A DNA stretch of 14,411 nt from Actinomycetota bacterium (lineage in GTDB: Bacteria; Actinomycetota; Humimicrobiia; Humimicrobiales; Humimicrobiaceae), in NCBI GenBank assembly GCA_018897225.1, contig JAHILC010000161.1:1-14411 (forward strand), in the 5' to 3' direction. Below, one piece after another: positions 8,554-14,411 of this stretch; position 1 is the stretch's first letter; each line of letters opens with the position of its first letter. The notes below the pieces were generated by a model. That model was not told where the DNA came from. It did not search any database and worked only from the letters and a program-made list of their open reading frames with translations. Position numbers and translations under genes: made by a program.

Positions 8554-9192
8554 ATGGCAAGTTTGAACATAATAGATTTAGAAGGCAAAGAAAAAGAAAA
8601 AATAAATATTTCTGATGAAGTTGTAAAGCAGGGCAGCAATGAAGAAATCCTTTACCAGGAGGTAAGGAGATTCCTGGCAACCCGAAGAGCTGGCACTCAT
8701 AGCACAAAAGGCCGAAGCGAAGTTTCCGGTGGTGGCAGAAAGCCATGGAGACAAAAGGGTACAGGAAATGCTAGAGCAGGTTCAAACAGGTCTCCTCTTT
8801 GGAGAGGTGGAGGCATAATATTTGGACCAAAACCAAGAGATTATTCATTTAAACTTAATAAAAAAGTCATTAGAAAGTCAAAATTTATTGCTATTTCCGA
8901 AAAGTTCAAAAATAAAAAGATAATTGTTGTGGAAGATATGACATTTGAGAGCCCAAAGACTAAAAAAGCTCAGGAAATATTGGAAAATTTAAAAGTTGCA
9001 GAAAAGAAGGTTTTACTGGTTCTGGAAAATATAAATAATAATACTGCAAAATCATTTAAGAATATTGAAAGTGTATTGATTTCAAGCTCTAATGGATTAA
9101 GCGCTTATAATATTTTAGTTGCTGATTATTTAATGTTTACTAAAAATTCATTATTGGAGTTTATCAAGGGGTTGGGTAATGAAAGATCCTAG
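8554..9192 (+). CDS. rplD: 50S ribosomal protein L4 (uL4)
   Basis: L4 binds domain I of 23S rRNA; its long loop lines the constriction of the nascent peptide exit tunnel, where macrolide-resistance changes arise. The protein is 212 residues. The tunnel loop is visible at about 45-95 (RAGTHSTKGRSEVSGGGRK, then PWRQKGTGNARAG and SPLWRGGG), without the deletions or insertions linked to resistance. The C-terminal half is a more variable Rossmann-like domain. AGGGAG (8543-8548) lies five bases before the ATG. The last 14 bases overlap the start of rplW, a likely translational coupling. In E. coli L4 represses the S10 operon through the rpsJ leader; that leader does not exist in the usual place here. 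Confidence 0.99.
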   Translation: MASLNIIDLEGKEKEKINISDEVVKQGSNEEILYQEVRRFLATRRAGTHSTKGRSEVSGGGRKPWRQKGTGNARAGSNRSPLWRGGGIIFGPKPRDYSFKLNKKVIRKSKFIAISEKFKNKKIIVVEDMTFESPKTKKAQEILENLKVAEKKVLLVLENINNNTAKSFKNIESVLISSSNGLSAYNILVADYLMFTKNSLLEFIKGLGNERS

Positions 9193-9469
9193 AGATATTA
9201 TTATTGCGCCTATAGTTTCTGAAAAGAGTTATGCTGCTGCTCAAAACAAGCAGTACTCTTTTTTTATCGACTTCAGGGTTGATAAAGGTGAGATTAAAAA
9301 AGCTATTGAAAAGATTTTTAATGTTAAAGTATTGAGTGTGAATACCATAAATGTTAAGTCAAAACCCAAAAGAATAGGCAAATCTTCGGGTAGAAACTCA
9401 AAGAGGAAAAAAGCTATTGTAACTCTTAGTAAAAAAGATAAAATAGACTTTTTCGAATCAACGGTCTAA
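9179..9469 (+). CDS. rplW: 50S ribosomal protein L23 (uL23)
   Basis: L23 sits at the mouth of the exit tunnel and is the docking point for trigger factor and SRP. The protein is 96 residues, typical. It starts MKDPRDIIIAPIVSEKSYAA, the conserved N-terminal segment, followed by IKKAIEKIFNVKVLSVNTINVKSKPKR and a basic extended loop (GKSSGRNSKRKK) that projects toward the tunnel. The ATG lies inside rplD (14-base overlap, different frame), with AAGGGG (9166-9171) inside rplD as its Shine-Dalgarno. The 34 bases to rplB contain only the rplB ribosome binding site. Confidence 0.99.
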   Translation: MKDPRDIIIAPIVSEKSYAAAQNKQYSFFIDFRVDKGEIKKAIEKIFNVKVLSVNTINVKSKPKRIGKSSGRNSKRKKAIVTLSKKDKIDFFESTV

Positions 9470-9503
9470 CTTAGGTGGGTTAACATAGTTTCGGAGGTAA
9501 AAA

Positions 9504-10334
9504 TTGGCGTTAAAAAAATATAAACCAGTATCTCCCGGCAGGAGATTTGCAACAGTATCAGATTTTTCGAACCTGACAAAAAAGGAACCTGAAAAATCTC
9601 TTACTAGTCCCCTGAATAAAAAAGGTGGCAGAAACAATAACGGTCGCATAACGACAAGACACATAGGTGGCGGACATAAGAGACTTTACAGGATAGTTGA
9701 TTTTAAGCGTATGAAGGATAACGTGCCTGCAAAGGTTGTTGCTATGGAATACGACCCAAACAGAAGCGCTAGAATTGCTCTTATCCAGTACATGGATGGA
9801 GTAAAAAGCTATATAGTAGCGCCTTCAGATTTGAAGATTGGCAGTACAGTAGTTTCAGGTGAAAGAGTTGATATAGTTTCAGGTAATTGCCTTCCACTGG
9901 CGAATATTCCTGTAGGTACCATAGTTCACAATATTGAGCTTAAAGTAGGTAAGGGTGCAGAAATTGCAAGATCTGCCGGAAGCGCTGCTCGGATACTGGC
10001 AAAGGAAGGTAAATATGCGCAGATAAAATTACCTTCAAATGAAGTCAGGTTTATTGATATAAATTGCAGAGCTTGTATTGGTCAGGTTGGAAATACGGAC
10101 CATGGCATTATTAATCTTGGCAAAGCAGGAAGAAACAGGTGGCTTAGTGTCAGGCCAAGTGTAAGAGGAACAGCAATGAACCCGCACGATCATCCACATG
10201 GTGGTGGTGAAGGTAAGAATAAAACCTCTGGCAGAAATCCTGTTACTCCATGGGGAAAACCAACTCTTGGATATAAAACTAGAAAAAAGAACAAAGCAAG
10301 CAATAAATTTATTATTAAAAGAAGAAAGAAATAA
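9504..10334 (+). CDS. rplB: 50S ribosomal protein L2 (uL2)
   Basis: L2 is one of the most conserved 50S proteins; it bridges the subunits and is needed for peptidyl transferase assembly. The protein is 276 residues, the usual size. It opens [21 protein letters not shown] and includes [22 protein letters not shown] in its OB-fold half, [20 protein letters not shown] in its SH3-like half, and the signature [14 protein letters not shown] with H228 (E. coli H229 region) near the catalytic centre. The start codon is TTG at 9504: GGAGG (9493-9497) lies six bases upstream and the encoded N-terminus matches the family exactly. rpsS follows after 29 bases. Confidence 0.99.
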   Translation: MALKKYKPVSPGRRFATVSDFSNLTKKEPEKSLTSPLNKKGGRNNNGRITTRHIGGGHKRLYRIVDFKRMKDNVPAKVVAMEYDPNRSARIALIQYMDGVKSYIVAPSDLKIGSTVVSGERVDIVSGNCLPLANIPVGTIVHNIELKVGKGAEIARSAGSAARILAKEGKYAQIKLPSNEVRFIDINCRACIGQVGNTDHGIINLGKAGRNRWLSVRPSVRGTAMNPHDHPHGGGEGKNKTSGRNPVTPWGKPTLGYKTRKKNKASNKFIIKRRKK

Positions 10335-10363
10335 ATTTACAAGAATTTTTATGGGAGGAAATA

Positions 10364-10663
10364 ATGTCCAGGTCTCTAAAAAAAGGGCCATTTGTTGATG
10401 AAAAGCTTTTAGAACAAATAAAAAAACTAAATGAAACCAGTAATAAAAAGATTATCAAGACCTGGTCTCGCAGTTCTACGATATTTCCGGAAATGGTCGC
10501 CCATACTATAGCAGTTCACGATGGCAAAAGACATGTGCCGGTTTTTGTATCAGAATCTATGGTAGGGCACAAGCTTGGGGAATTTGCTCCAACAAGGTCT
10601 ATAAGGCCTCATATTTATAAGGGCAAAAGCGAAAAAACAGCTTCAGTTAAGAAAAAAGGCTAG
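10364..10663 (+). CDS. rpsS: 30S ribosomal protein S19 (uS19)
   Basis: S19 forms a complex with S13 in the 30S head and contacts the 50S subunit across the bridge. The protein is 99 residues. It begins [16 protein letters not shown] and holds [41 protein letters not shown], all family signatures. The end differs from the common form: where most have TRTFRGH or similar, this has [23 protein letters not shown], a basic tail. GGGAGG (10353-10358) lies five bases before the ATG. Two stop codons are in tandem (TAG TAA, 10661-10666). rplV follows after 32 bases. Confidence 0.99.
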   Translation: MSRSLKKGPFVDEKLLEQIKKLNETSNKKIIKTWSRSSTIFPEMVAHTIAVHDGKRHVPVFVSESMVGHKLGEFAPTRSIRPHIYKGKSEKTASVKKKG

Positions 10664-10695
10664 TAAGAAAGGTAAAGTAAAAGAGGGAGCATATT

Positions 10696-11178
10696 TTGGA
10701 AGCGAAAGCAGTTGAAAAATATTTAATGATGTCACCAAGGAAAGTAAAATATATTATTGATATGGTTAAGGATAAAAAAGTTGAAGAGGCAATGGATATA
10801 TTAACATTTACACATAGGCAAGCAGCAGGGGCAGTCAGGAAGGCTATTCAAAGCGCTTCTGCAAATGCAATGGAAAATTTTAAGGAATATAGGGTTGGCC
10901 AGCAAGATTTATTTATTAAAGAGATCTTCGTTACAGAAGGTCCAACTCTTAAGAGATTTAAACCAAGAGCAAGAGGAAAAGCAGACAGAATTTTGAAAAG
11001 AAGCTCCCACATAACAGTATTTGTTACTGATGGCAAGGATAAGGCTACAGTAGAAAAAGAGAGGGCTGCTAAAAAGAAAGCCGCTAAAGGAAAAGTTGTA
11101 AAAGAAAAGGCAGCTAAGGTAAACACTGCTAAAGAAAGAGCTACCGGTAAAACTGTAAAGAAGGAGGCTAAAGGTTAA
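10696..11178 (+). CDS. rplV: 50S ribosomal protein L22 (uL22) with a Lys/Ala-rich C-terminal extension
   Basis: L22 contacts all domains of 23S rRNA; its beta-hairpin lines the exit tunnel. The core (about 1-112) is a standard L22: [21 protein letters not shown], the hairpin [16 protein letters not shown] (87-102) and SSHITVFV. The protein is 160 residues against about 110 in E. coli: residues about 113-160 are a low-complexity tail of AAK/KEKA/KER units, rich in Lys, Ala and Glu. Such tails occur in some other bacterial L22 proteins. The start is TTG at 10696, six bases after GGGAG (10685-10689). The stop TAA shares its last A with the rpsC ATG, and AAGGAGG near the end of the tail's coding region provides the rpsC Shine-Dalgarno. 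Confidence 0.98.
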   Translation: MEAKAVEKYLMMSPRKVKYIIDMVKDKKVEEAMDILTFTHRQAAGAVRKAIQSASANAMENFKEYRVGQQDLFIKEIFVTEGPTLKRFKPRARGKADRILKRSSHITVFVTDGKDKATVEKERAAKKKAAKGKVVKEKAAKVNTAKERATGKTVKKEAKG

Positions 11179-11870
11179 TGGGTCAAAAAGTTAACCCTAA
11201 CGGTCTAAGGTTAGGAATAAATAAAGATTGGCAGTCAAGATGGTTTGCTACTAAAGATTATGCTAAATTTTTACATGAAGATATAAGAATACGAAAAGTA
11301 CTTTATGAGCAGCTTGCAAATGCGGGTATTTCAAAGATAGAAATTGAAAGGACTGCAGATGAAATTAAAGTAGATTTATTTACTTCAAAGCCAGGAGTTG
11401 TAATAGGTAAAAGAGGCACAAACATTAATGATATTAGACTAGTGATTCAGAAGGAAGTAAGTAAAAATATACAGTTAAATATCATAGAGGTTAAGAAACC
11501 CGAAATAATAGCAAAACTTGTTGCAGAAGCAATAGCCTCCCAGCTTGTAGGAAGAGTGAGTTTCAGGAAGGCCATGAAAAAATCAATTTCTTTAGCTCTT
11601 AAAGCAGGAGCAAAAGGGATGAGGGTTCAATGTGCAGGCAGATTAGGTGGCGCTGAAATGGCAAGGACTGAATGGTATAGAGAAGGAAGAGTGCCGCTTC
11701 ATACATTGCGTGCTGATATTGATTACGGTTTTGCAGAAGCGAATACTACTTTCGGTAAAATTGGAGTTAAGGTCTGGGTTTATCTGGGTGATGTGCTGCT
11801 TGACAAAGCAGAGATTGAAGAAAAAAGGAAAGAAGTAAGAATAGATAGCAAAGATAAAAGCGAAGTTTGA
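11178..11870 (+). CDS. rpsC: 30S ribosomal protein S3 (uS3)
   Basis: S3 forms part of the mRNA entry channel on the 30S head and, with S4 and S5, the mRNA helicase activity. The protein is 230 residues with the invariant start [14 protein letters not shown], a type II KH domain with the RNA-binding GKRG loop (77-80), and the C-terminal domain markers [35 protein letters not shown], and [15 protein letters not shown]. The Shine-Dalgarno AAGGAGG (11161-11167) is inside rplV, and the ATG overlaps the rplV stop by one base (TAATG), a classic coupling arrangement. rplP follows after 16 bases. Confidence 0.99.
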   Translation: MGQKVNPNGLRLGINKDWQSRWFATKDYAKFLHEDIRIRKVLYEQLANAGISKIEIERTADEIKVDLFTSKPGVVIGKRGTNINDIRLVIQKEVSKNIQLNIIEVKKPEIIAKLVAEAIASQLVGRVSFRKAMKKSISLALKAGAKGMRVQCAGRLGGAEMARTEWYREGRVPLHTLRADIDYGFAEANTTFGKIGVKVWVYLGDVLLDKAEIEEKRKEVRIDSKDKSEV

Positions 11871-11886
11871 AGGTTAGGAGTTTATT

Positions 11887-12303
11887 ATGTCACCAATGTT
11901 AATGCCTAAAAGGGTAAAACACAGAAAAGAGCAAAGGGGTAGGATGAAGGGTCTGTCAAAAGGCGGCAAGAAACTGGCTTATGGTGAATATGGCCTTCAA
12001 GCTCTCGAACCAGGCTGGATTACCAGCAAGCAGATTGAATCTGCAAGAGTTGCTTTAACCCGTTCTATAAAGAGAGGCGGCAAGGTTTGGATAAATGTAT
12101 TTCCTCACAAACCTGTTACAAAAAAACCTGCTGAAACAAGGCAGGGCGGAGGAAAGGGAGCTCCTGAGCTATGGGTTGCAGTTGTTAAGCCAGGTAAAAT
12201 AATGTTTGAAATTTCTGGCGTTCATTTGGACGTTGCAAAAGAAGCTGTAAGACTGGCGTCTCACAAGCTTCCAATTAAAACTAAATTTGTTTATGAAGAA
12301 TAA
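11887..12303 (+). CDS. rplP: 50S ribosomal protein L16 (uL16)
   Basis: L16 organises the A-site tRNA binding region of the 50S subunit. The protein is 138 residues. Family landmarks are [58 protein letters not shown] and [12 protein letters not shown]. The start at 11887 adds MSP before the usual MLMPKR; it is chosen because TAGGAG (11875-11880) lies six bases away, whereas the ATG at 11896 would be 15 away. The loop usually read as RMGxGKG is RQGGGKG here (R85, Q86): the Met next to the arginine that is hydroxylated in E. coli is a Gln. rpmC follows after 18 bases. Confidence 0.99.
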   Translation: MSPMLMPKRVKHRKEQRGRMKGLSKGGKKLAYGEYGLQALEPGWITSKQIESARVALTRSIKRGGKVWINVFPHKPVTKKPAETRQGGGKGAPELWVAVVKPGKIMFEISGVHLDVAKEAVRLASHKLPIKTKFVYEE

Positions 12304-12321
12304 TTACTTTAGGTGATATAA

Positions 12322-12528
12322 ATGAAAATGAAAGAAATTAATGAAAAAACAAAAGAAGAACTTCAGTCAAAATTAACTGAGGTTAAAAAAAATCTTTTTG
12401 CGATTAAATTTAAAAAAGCAACAGGCCAGCTCGAGAATTATATGATGATTTATAATTTGAAGAAAGACATCGCAAAAATAAATACATTGATTAGGGAAAA
12501 AGAGCTTAGCATGGATAAAAATAGTTAA
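12322..12528 (+). CDS. rpmC: 50S ribosomal protein L29 (uL29)
   Basis: Small two-helix protein next to L23 at the tunnel exit, part of the docking surface for trigger factor and SRP. The protein is 68 residues, in the normal range, with the pattern [29 protein letters not shown] and [15 protein letters not shown] that defines the helical hairpin. AGGTGA (12311-12316) lies five bases before the chosen ATG; a second in-frame ATG two codons later (12328) would have worse spacing. Its stop codon merges into the rpsQ ribosome binding site. rpsQ follows after 8 bases, the smallest positive gap in the window. Confidence 0.98.
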   Translation: MKMKEINEKTKEELQSKLTEVKKNLFAIKFKKATGQLENYMMIYNLKKDIAKINTLIREKELSMDKNS

Positions 12529-12536
12529 GGGGGATA

Positions 12537-12800
12537 TTGTTGGAAAGAGGAAAAAGAAAAATAAGGGCAGGAATAGTCGTTAGCGACAAAATGGATAAGA
12601 CTATTTCAGTAGCAATTGAATCTTATCATAAGCACCCTTTATATAAGAAGATATTGAAAAAGATTAAAAAGTTGAAAGCAGACGATCCTGGCAGTGAATG
12701 CAAAGTTGGAGATATCGTAAAGATTGTTGAAACCAGACCACTCAGCAAAACCAAAAGATGGAGAGTTCTGGAAGTAGTAAAGAAAGCGCCAAAAATTTAG
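12537..12800 (+). CDS. rpsQ: 30S ribosomal protein S17 (uS17)
   Basis: S17 is an early-assembly OB-fold protein binding the 5' domain of 16S rRNA. The protein is 86-87 residues, as expected, with [40 protein letters not shown], and the signature [21 protein letters not shown]. Two adjacent TTG codons can start it: 12537 (given here, the longer form) and 12540. The purine run AAGGGGG (12527-12533) is three bases from the first and six from the second, so 12540 is slightly favoured by spacing; the proteins differ by one residue. The TAA of rpmC lies within this purine run. rplN starts 17 bases after the stop. Confidence 0.97.
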   Translation: MLERGKRKIRAGIVVSDKMDKTISVAIESYHKHPLYKKILKKIKKLKADDPGSECKVGDIVKIVETRPLSKTKRWRVLEVVKKAPKI

Positions 12801-12801
12801 C

Positions 12802-12810
12802 AGGGAAGGG
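12802..12810 (+). promoter_or_regulatory. Shine-Dalgarno that fixes the rplN start
   Basis: AGGGAAGGG ends seven bases before the ATG at 12818. It separates the true start of rplN from an upstream in-frame ATG at 12758 that lies inside rpsQ and has no such site. Confidence 0.8.
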
Positions 12811-12817
12811 TTTAGAA

Positions 12818-13186
12818 ATGATTCAATCTTATACTAGAGTTAATGTTGCGGATAATACAGGGGCGAAAGTGCTCATGTGTATTACTGTATTGGGTGGGTC
12901 TAGGAGAAAATATGCTCGAATTGGGGATATTTTTACTGCAACAGTTAAGGTTGCTAACCCTGGTGGAGTTGTTAAAAAAAGTGATGTTGTAAAAGCAGTT
13001 CTTGTAAGATCCAAAAAAGAATACAGAAGGAAAGATGGTTCTTATATAAGATTTGATGAAAATGCAGCAGTTATCATCGATGTTGCTAACAATCCGAGAG
13101 GGACAAGAATATTTGGTCCTGTTGCGAGAGAACTTAGAGAAAAGAATTTTATGAAGATTATTTCTTTGTCACCTGAGGTAGTTTGA
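12818..13186 (+). CDS. rplN: 50S ribosomal protein L14 (uL14)
   Basis: L14 lies on the subunit interface, forms bridges with 16S rRNA and is the binding site of the silencing factor RsfS. With the start at 12818 the protein is exactly 122 residues, the canonical bacterial length, and begins [22 protein letters not shown] as in the family. Other landmarks are [39 protein letters not shown] and [32 protein letters not shown] at the end. A longer in-frame form from 12758 would add 20 unconserved residues encoded inside rpsQ and is rejected. This gene opens the spc cluster; no terminator or clear promoter separates it from rpsQ. Confidence 0.99.
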   Translation: MIQSYTRVNVADNTGAKVLMCITVLGGSRRKYARIGDIFTATVKVANPGGVVKKSDVVKAVLVRSKKEYRRKDGSYIRFDENAAVIIDVANNPRGTRIFGPVARELREKNFMKIISLSPEVV

Positions 13187-13219
13187 TATAAAGTCCATTA
13201 GGCAGGAGTTTTGATAAGC

Positions 13220-13531
13220 ATGTTAAAAGTAAAGAAAAATGACAGAATAAAGGTAATACAGGGCAAGGATAGAGATAAAACCGGTAAGGTTTTAAGAATT
13301 GAGCCTACAAAGGAGAGGCTATATGTTGAAGGCATTAATATAATTAAAAGACATACCAGGAAAAAAAGCCAGGGCCAGCCGGGAGGCATAATAAGCAAGG
13401 AAGGCCCGGTTAATATTTCAAATGTTGTGGTAGTTTGTCCTAACTGCAGCAAAACAACAAGAATAGGTTTTACGTTAAAAGACTCAGGCGATAAAGTAAG
13501 AGTATGTAAAAAATGCGGAGGACAGTTCTAA
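13220..13531 (+). CDS. rplX: 50S ribosomal protein L24 (uL24), zinc-ribbon form
   Basis: L24 is an assembly initiator of the 50S subunit near the tunnel exit. From the ATG at 13220 it is 103 residues: [22 protein letters not shown] holds the KOW motif, then [14 protein letters not shown] and [15 protein letters not shown]. The C-terminal part carries C73-x2-C76 and C96-x2-C99, a four-cysteine zinc ribbon known in many bacterial L24 proteins and missing in others. A TTG at 13211 in the same frame would add MIS, but the only Shine-Dalgarno (AGGAG, 13204-13208) is two bases from the TTG and 11 from the ATG; neither is ideal and the ATG fits the family start. The TAA overlaps the rplE ATG by one base. 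Confidence 0.97.
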   Translation: MLKVKKNDRIKVIQGKDRDKTGKVLRIEPTKERLYVEGINIIKRHTRKKSQGQPGGIISKEGPVNISNVVVVCPNCSKTTRIGFTLKDSGDKVRVCKKCGGQF

Positions 13532-14073
13532 TGAACCCAAGGTTAAAAGAGAAGTATGATAAAAAGATAGTTCCTGAAATCATGAAGGAAATAAAGTATA
13601 AGAGCATAATGCAGGTACCAAAGCTGAAGAAAATTACTATAAATATAGGAGTAGGTTCTGCTACACAGAATCCCAAAGATTTGGAAGGCGCCGTTATCGA
13701 TTTAACAAAAATTGCTGCGCAGAAACCAGTAATAACCAAAGCTAAAAAATCTATTGCAAGCTTTAAAATCAGGCAAGGTAATTCAATAGGCTGTATGGTG
13801 ACTCTAAGGGGCACAAGGATGTATGAGTTTCTTGACAGGCTTCTTAGTGTTGCGATACCGAGAATTAGAGATTTTAGGGGACTTTCCCGTAACAGTTTTG
13901 ATGGTCTAGGCAATTATACAATGGGTGTTAGGGAGCAGTTGATATTTCCCGAAATTGAATACGATACGGTAACAAGCGCAAGAGGTATGAATATAACATT
14001 TGTCATTTCTGCAAAAAACGACGATGAAGCGATTGTATTATTAGAAAAATTTGGCTTTCCTTTCAGGAAGTAA
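13531..14073 (+). CDS. rplE: 50S ribosomal protein L5 (uL5)
   Basis: L5 binds 5S rRNA and helps form the central protuberance, contacting the 30S head and P-site tRNA. With the start at 13531 it is 180 residues, matching the usual 179-180, and begins [20 protein letters not shown] as in relatives. Other signatures are [55 protein letters not shown] and [25 protein letters not shown] (13517-13521) lies nine bases upstream, inside rplX, and the ATG shares its A with the rplX stop (TAATG). An in-frame ATG at 13513 lies before that site and inside rplX, and would add six unconserved residues; it is rejected. rpsN follows after 26 bases. Confidence 0.98.
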   Translation: MNPRLKEKYDKKIVPEIMKEIKYKSIMQVPKLKKITINIGVGSATQNPKDLEGAVIDLTKIAAQKPVITKAKKSIASFKIRQGNSIGCMVTLRGTRMYEFLDRLLSVAIPRIRDFRGLSRNSFDGLGNYTMGVREQLIFPEIEYDTVTSARGMNITFVISAKNDDEAIVLLEKFGFPFRK

Positions 14074-14099
14074 TCATGTTTTAAACAGGAGGATTTTGA

Positions 14100-14285
14100 T
14101 TGGCTAAAAAATCACTTATAGCTAAACAGAGTAGAACATCAAAGTATGAAGTCAGGTCTTACCATAGATGCAATAGATGTGGAAGATCAAGAGCTTATTA
14201 TAGAAAATTTGGTTTGTGCAGGATTTGCTTGAGGCAATTGGCTCATGAAGGAAAAATTCCTGGGCTTACTAAGTCCAGTTGGTAA
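14100..14285 (+). CDS. rpsN: 30S ribosomal protein S14, zinc-binding short form (uS14)
   Basis: S14 is a 30S head protein needed late in small-subunit assembly. At 61 residues it is the short type Z form, with C24-x2-C27 and C40-x2-C43 as the zinc ligands and the signature [19 protein letters not shown] followed by [22 protein letters not shown] at the C-terminus. Many Gram-positive bacteria and deep lineages carry this form, while E. coli has the long zinc-free type. The start is TTG at 14100, seven bases after a perfect AGGAGG (14087-14092). rpsH follows after 12 bases. Confidence 0.98.
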   Translation: MAKKSLIAKQSRTSKYEVRSYHRCNRCGRSRAYYRKFGLCRICLRQLAHEGKIPGLTKSSW

Positions 14286-14297
14286 AAAGGAGGATAA

Positions 14298-14411
14298 ATG
14301 TCTGTTACCGATCCAATTTCGGATATGTTGACAAGGGTTAGAAATGCCGGCAAGGCCAAGCTGGATACTGCTGTTATACCGTCTTCTAAGCTTAAAACAG
14401 AAATTGCTAAA
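14298..14411 (+). CDS. rpsH: 30S ribosomal protein S8 (uS8), 3' end cut off by window
   Basis: S8 binds the central domain of 16S rRNA and in E. coli also represses the spc operon by binding its mRNA near rplE. Only the first 38 codons are present. They read [20 protein letters not shown], the highly conserved S8 N-terminus, and continue in frame to the window edge. AAGGAGG (14287-14293) is four bases before the ATG. Gene order (rpsN then rpsH) is the normal spc order. I see no obvious S8 target-like hairpin around the start of rplE, but this was only judged by eye. Confidence 0.97.
   Translation, partial: MSVTDPISDMLTRVRNAGKAKLDTAVIPSSKLKTEIAK

Noticed and set aside
10198..10398. Out-of-frame 66-residue reading frame bridging rplB and rpsS
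   Set aside because: A shadow of two certain genes; no ribosome binding site and no conserved content.
12758..12817. In-frame upstream ATG extending rplN by 20 residues into rpsQ
   Set aside because: The added residues are not conserved L14 sequence, there is no ribosome binding site before 12758, and the shorter form has exactly the canonical 122 residues with AGGGAAGGG correctly placed.
13513..13530. In-frame ATG extending rplE by six residues into rplX
   Set aside because: The GGAGG site lies between this ATG and the one at 13531, and the family N-terminus starts at [11 protein letters not shown].
13470..13913. 147-residue open frame on the minus strand opposite rplX/rplE
   Set aside because: Hydrophobic composition reflects the complement of A-rich coding sequence; no family resemblance and it spans two certain genes.
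1..14411. A hidden novel system, mobile element, CRISPR array or RNA gene
   Set aside because: All but short spacers is occupied by conserved core genes in canonical order on one strand; no spaced repeats, terminal inverted repeats, integration scars or tRNA-like folds were seen by eye.

Overview
This window is one uninterrupted, single-strand block of the bacterial transcription/translation core: the 3' part of rpoC, the complete str genes (rpsL, rpsG, fusA, tuf), the complete S10 cluster (rpsJ, rplC, rplD, rplW, rplB, rpsS, rplV, rpsC, rplP, rpmC, rpsQ) and the first part of the spc cluster (rplN, rplX, rplE, rpsN, start of rpsH). All 21 genes are on the + strand. Two are cut by the window edges: rpoC at its 5' end and rpsH at its 3' end. 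I see no mobile element, CRISPR array, tRNA, rRNA or defence gene. No gene-free stretch exceeds 300 bases; the longest are the 172-base rpoC-rpsL gap and the 112-base rpsJ-rplC gap.

Organism: the DNA is clearly A+T-rich, with many Lys/Ile/Asn codons and AGA/AGG preferred for Arg. Most genes have strong AGGAGG-type Shine-Dalgarno sites. The beta' subunit lacks the long trigger-loop insertion (SI3) of E. coli. S14 is the short zinc-binding form, L24 carries a four-cysteine zinc ribbon, and L22 has a Lys/Ala-rich tail. This excludes typical gammaproteobacteria and fits a low-GC, non-proteobacterial, possibly uncultured lineage. I cannot assign a phylum from this window.

Layout and expression: a near-consensus sigma70-type promoter (TTGACA, 17-base spacer, TAATCT with a TG extension) lies between rpoC and rpsL and probably drives rpsL-rpsG-fusA-tuf-rpsJ. 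rpsJ, usually the head of the S10 operon, is tied to tuf here: its Shine-Dalgarno overlaps the tuf stop codon. The next gap holds a second good promoter (TTGAAA, 17, TACAAT) and an AT-only repeat structure just before rplC, so the S10-spc transcript may effectively start at rplC. From rplC onward genes are 8-34 bases apart or overlap (rplD/rplW by 14, rplV/rpsC by 1, rplX/rplE by 1), as expected for translational coupling.

Function: RNA polymerase beta', the two elongation factors and the ribosomal proteins are co-expressed so that transcription, ribosome supply and elongation capacity scale together. The content is conserved housekeeping and I find no new system. The points worth a second look are a CxCx4CxxC cysteine cluster in the EF-Tu G domain, codon usage in tuf that differs from its neighbours, the internal promoter and repeat before rplC, the basic tail of L22, and the absence of a Shine-Dalgarno before fusA.
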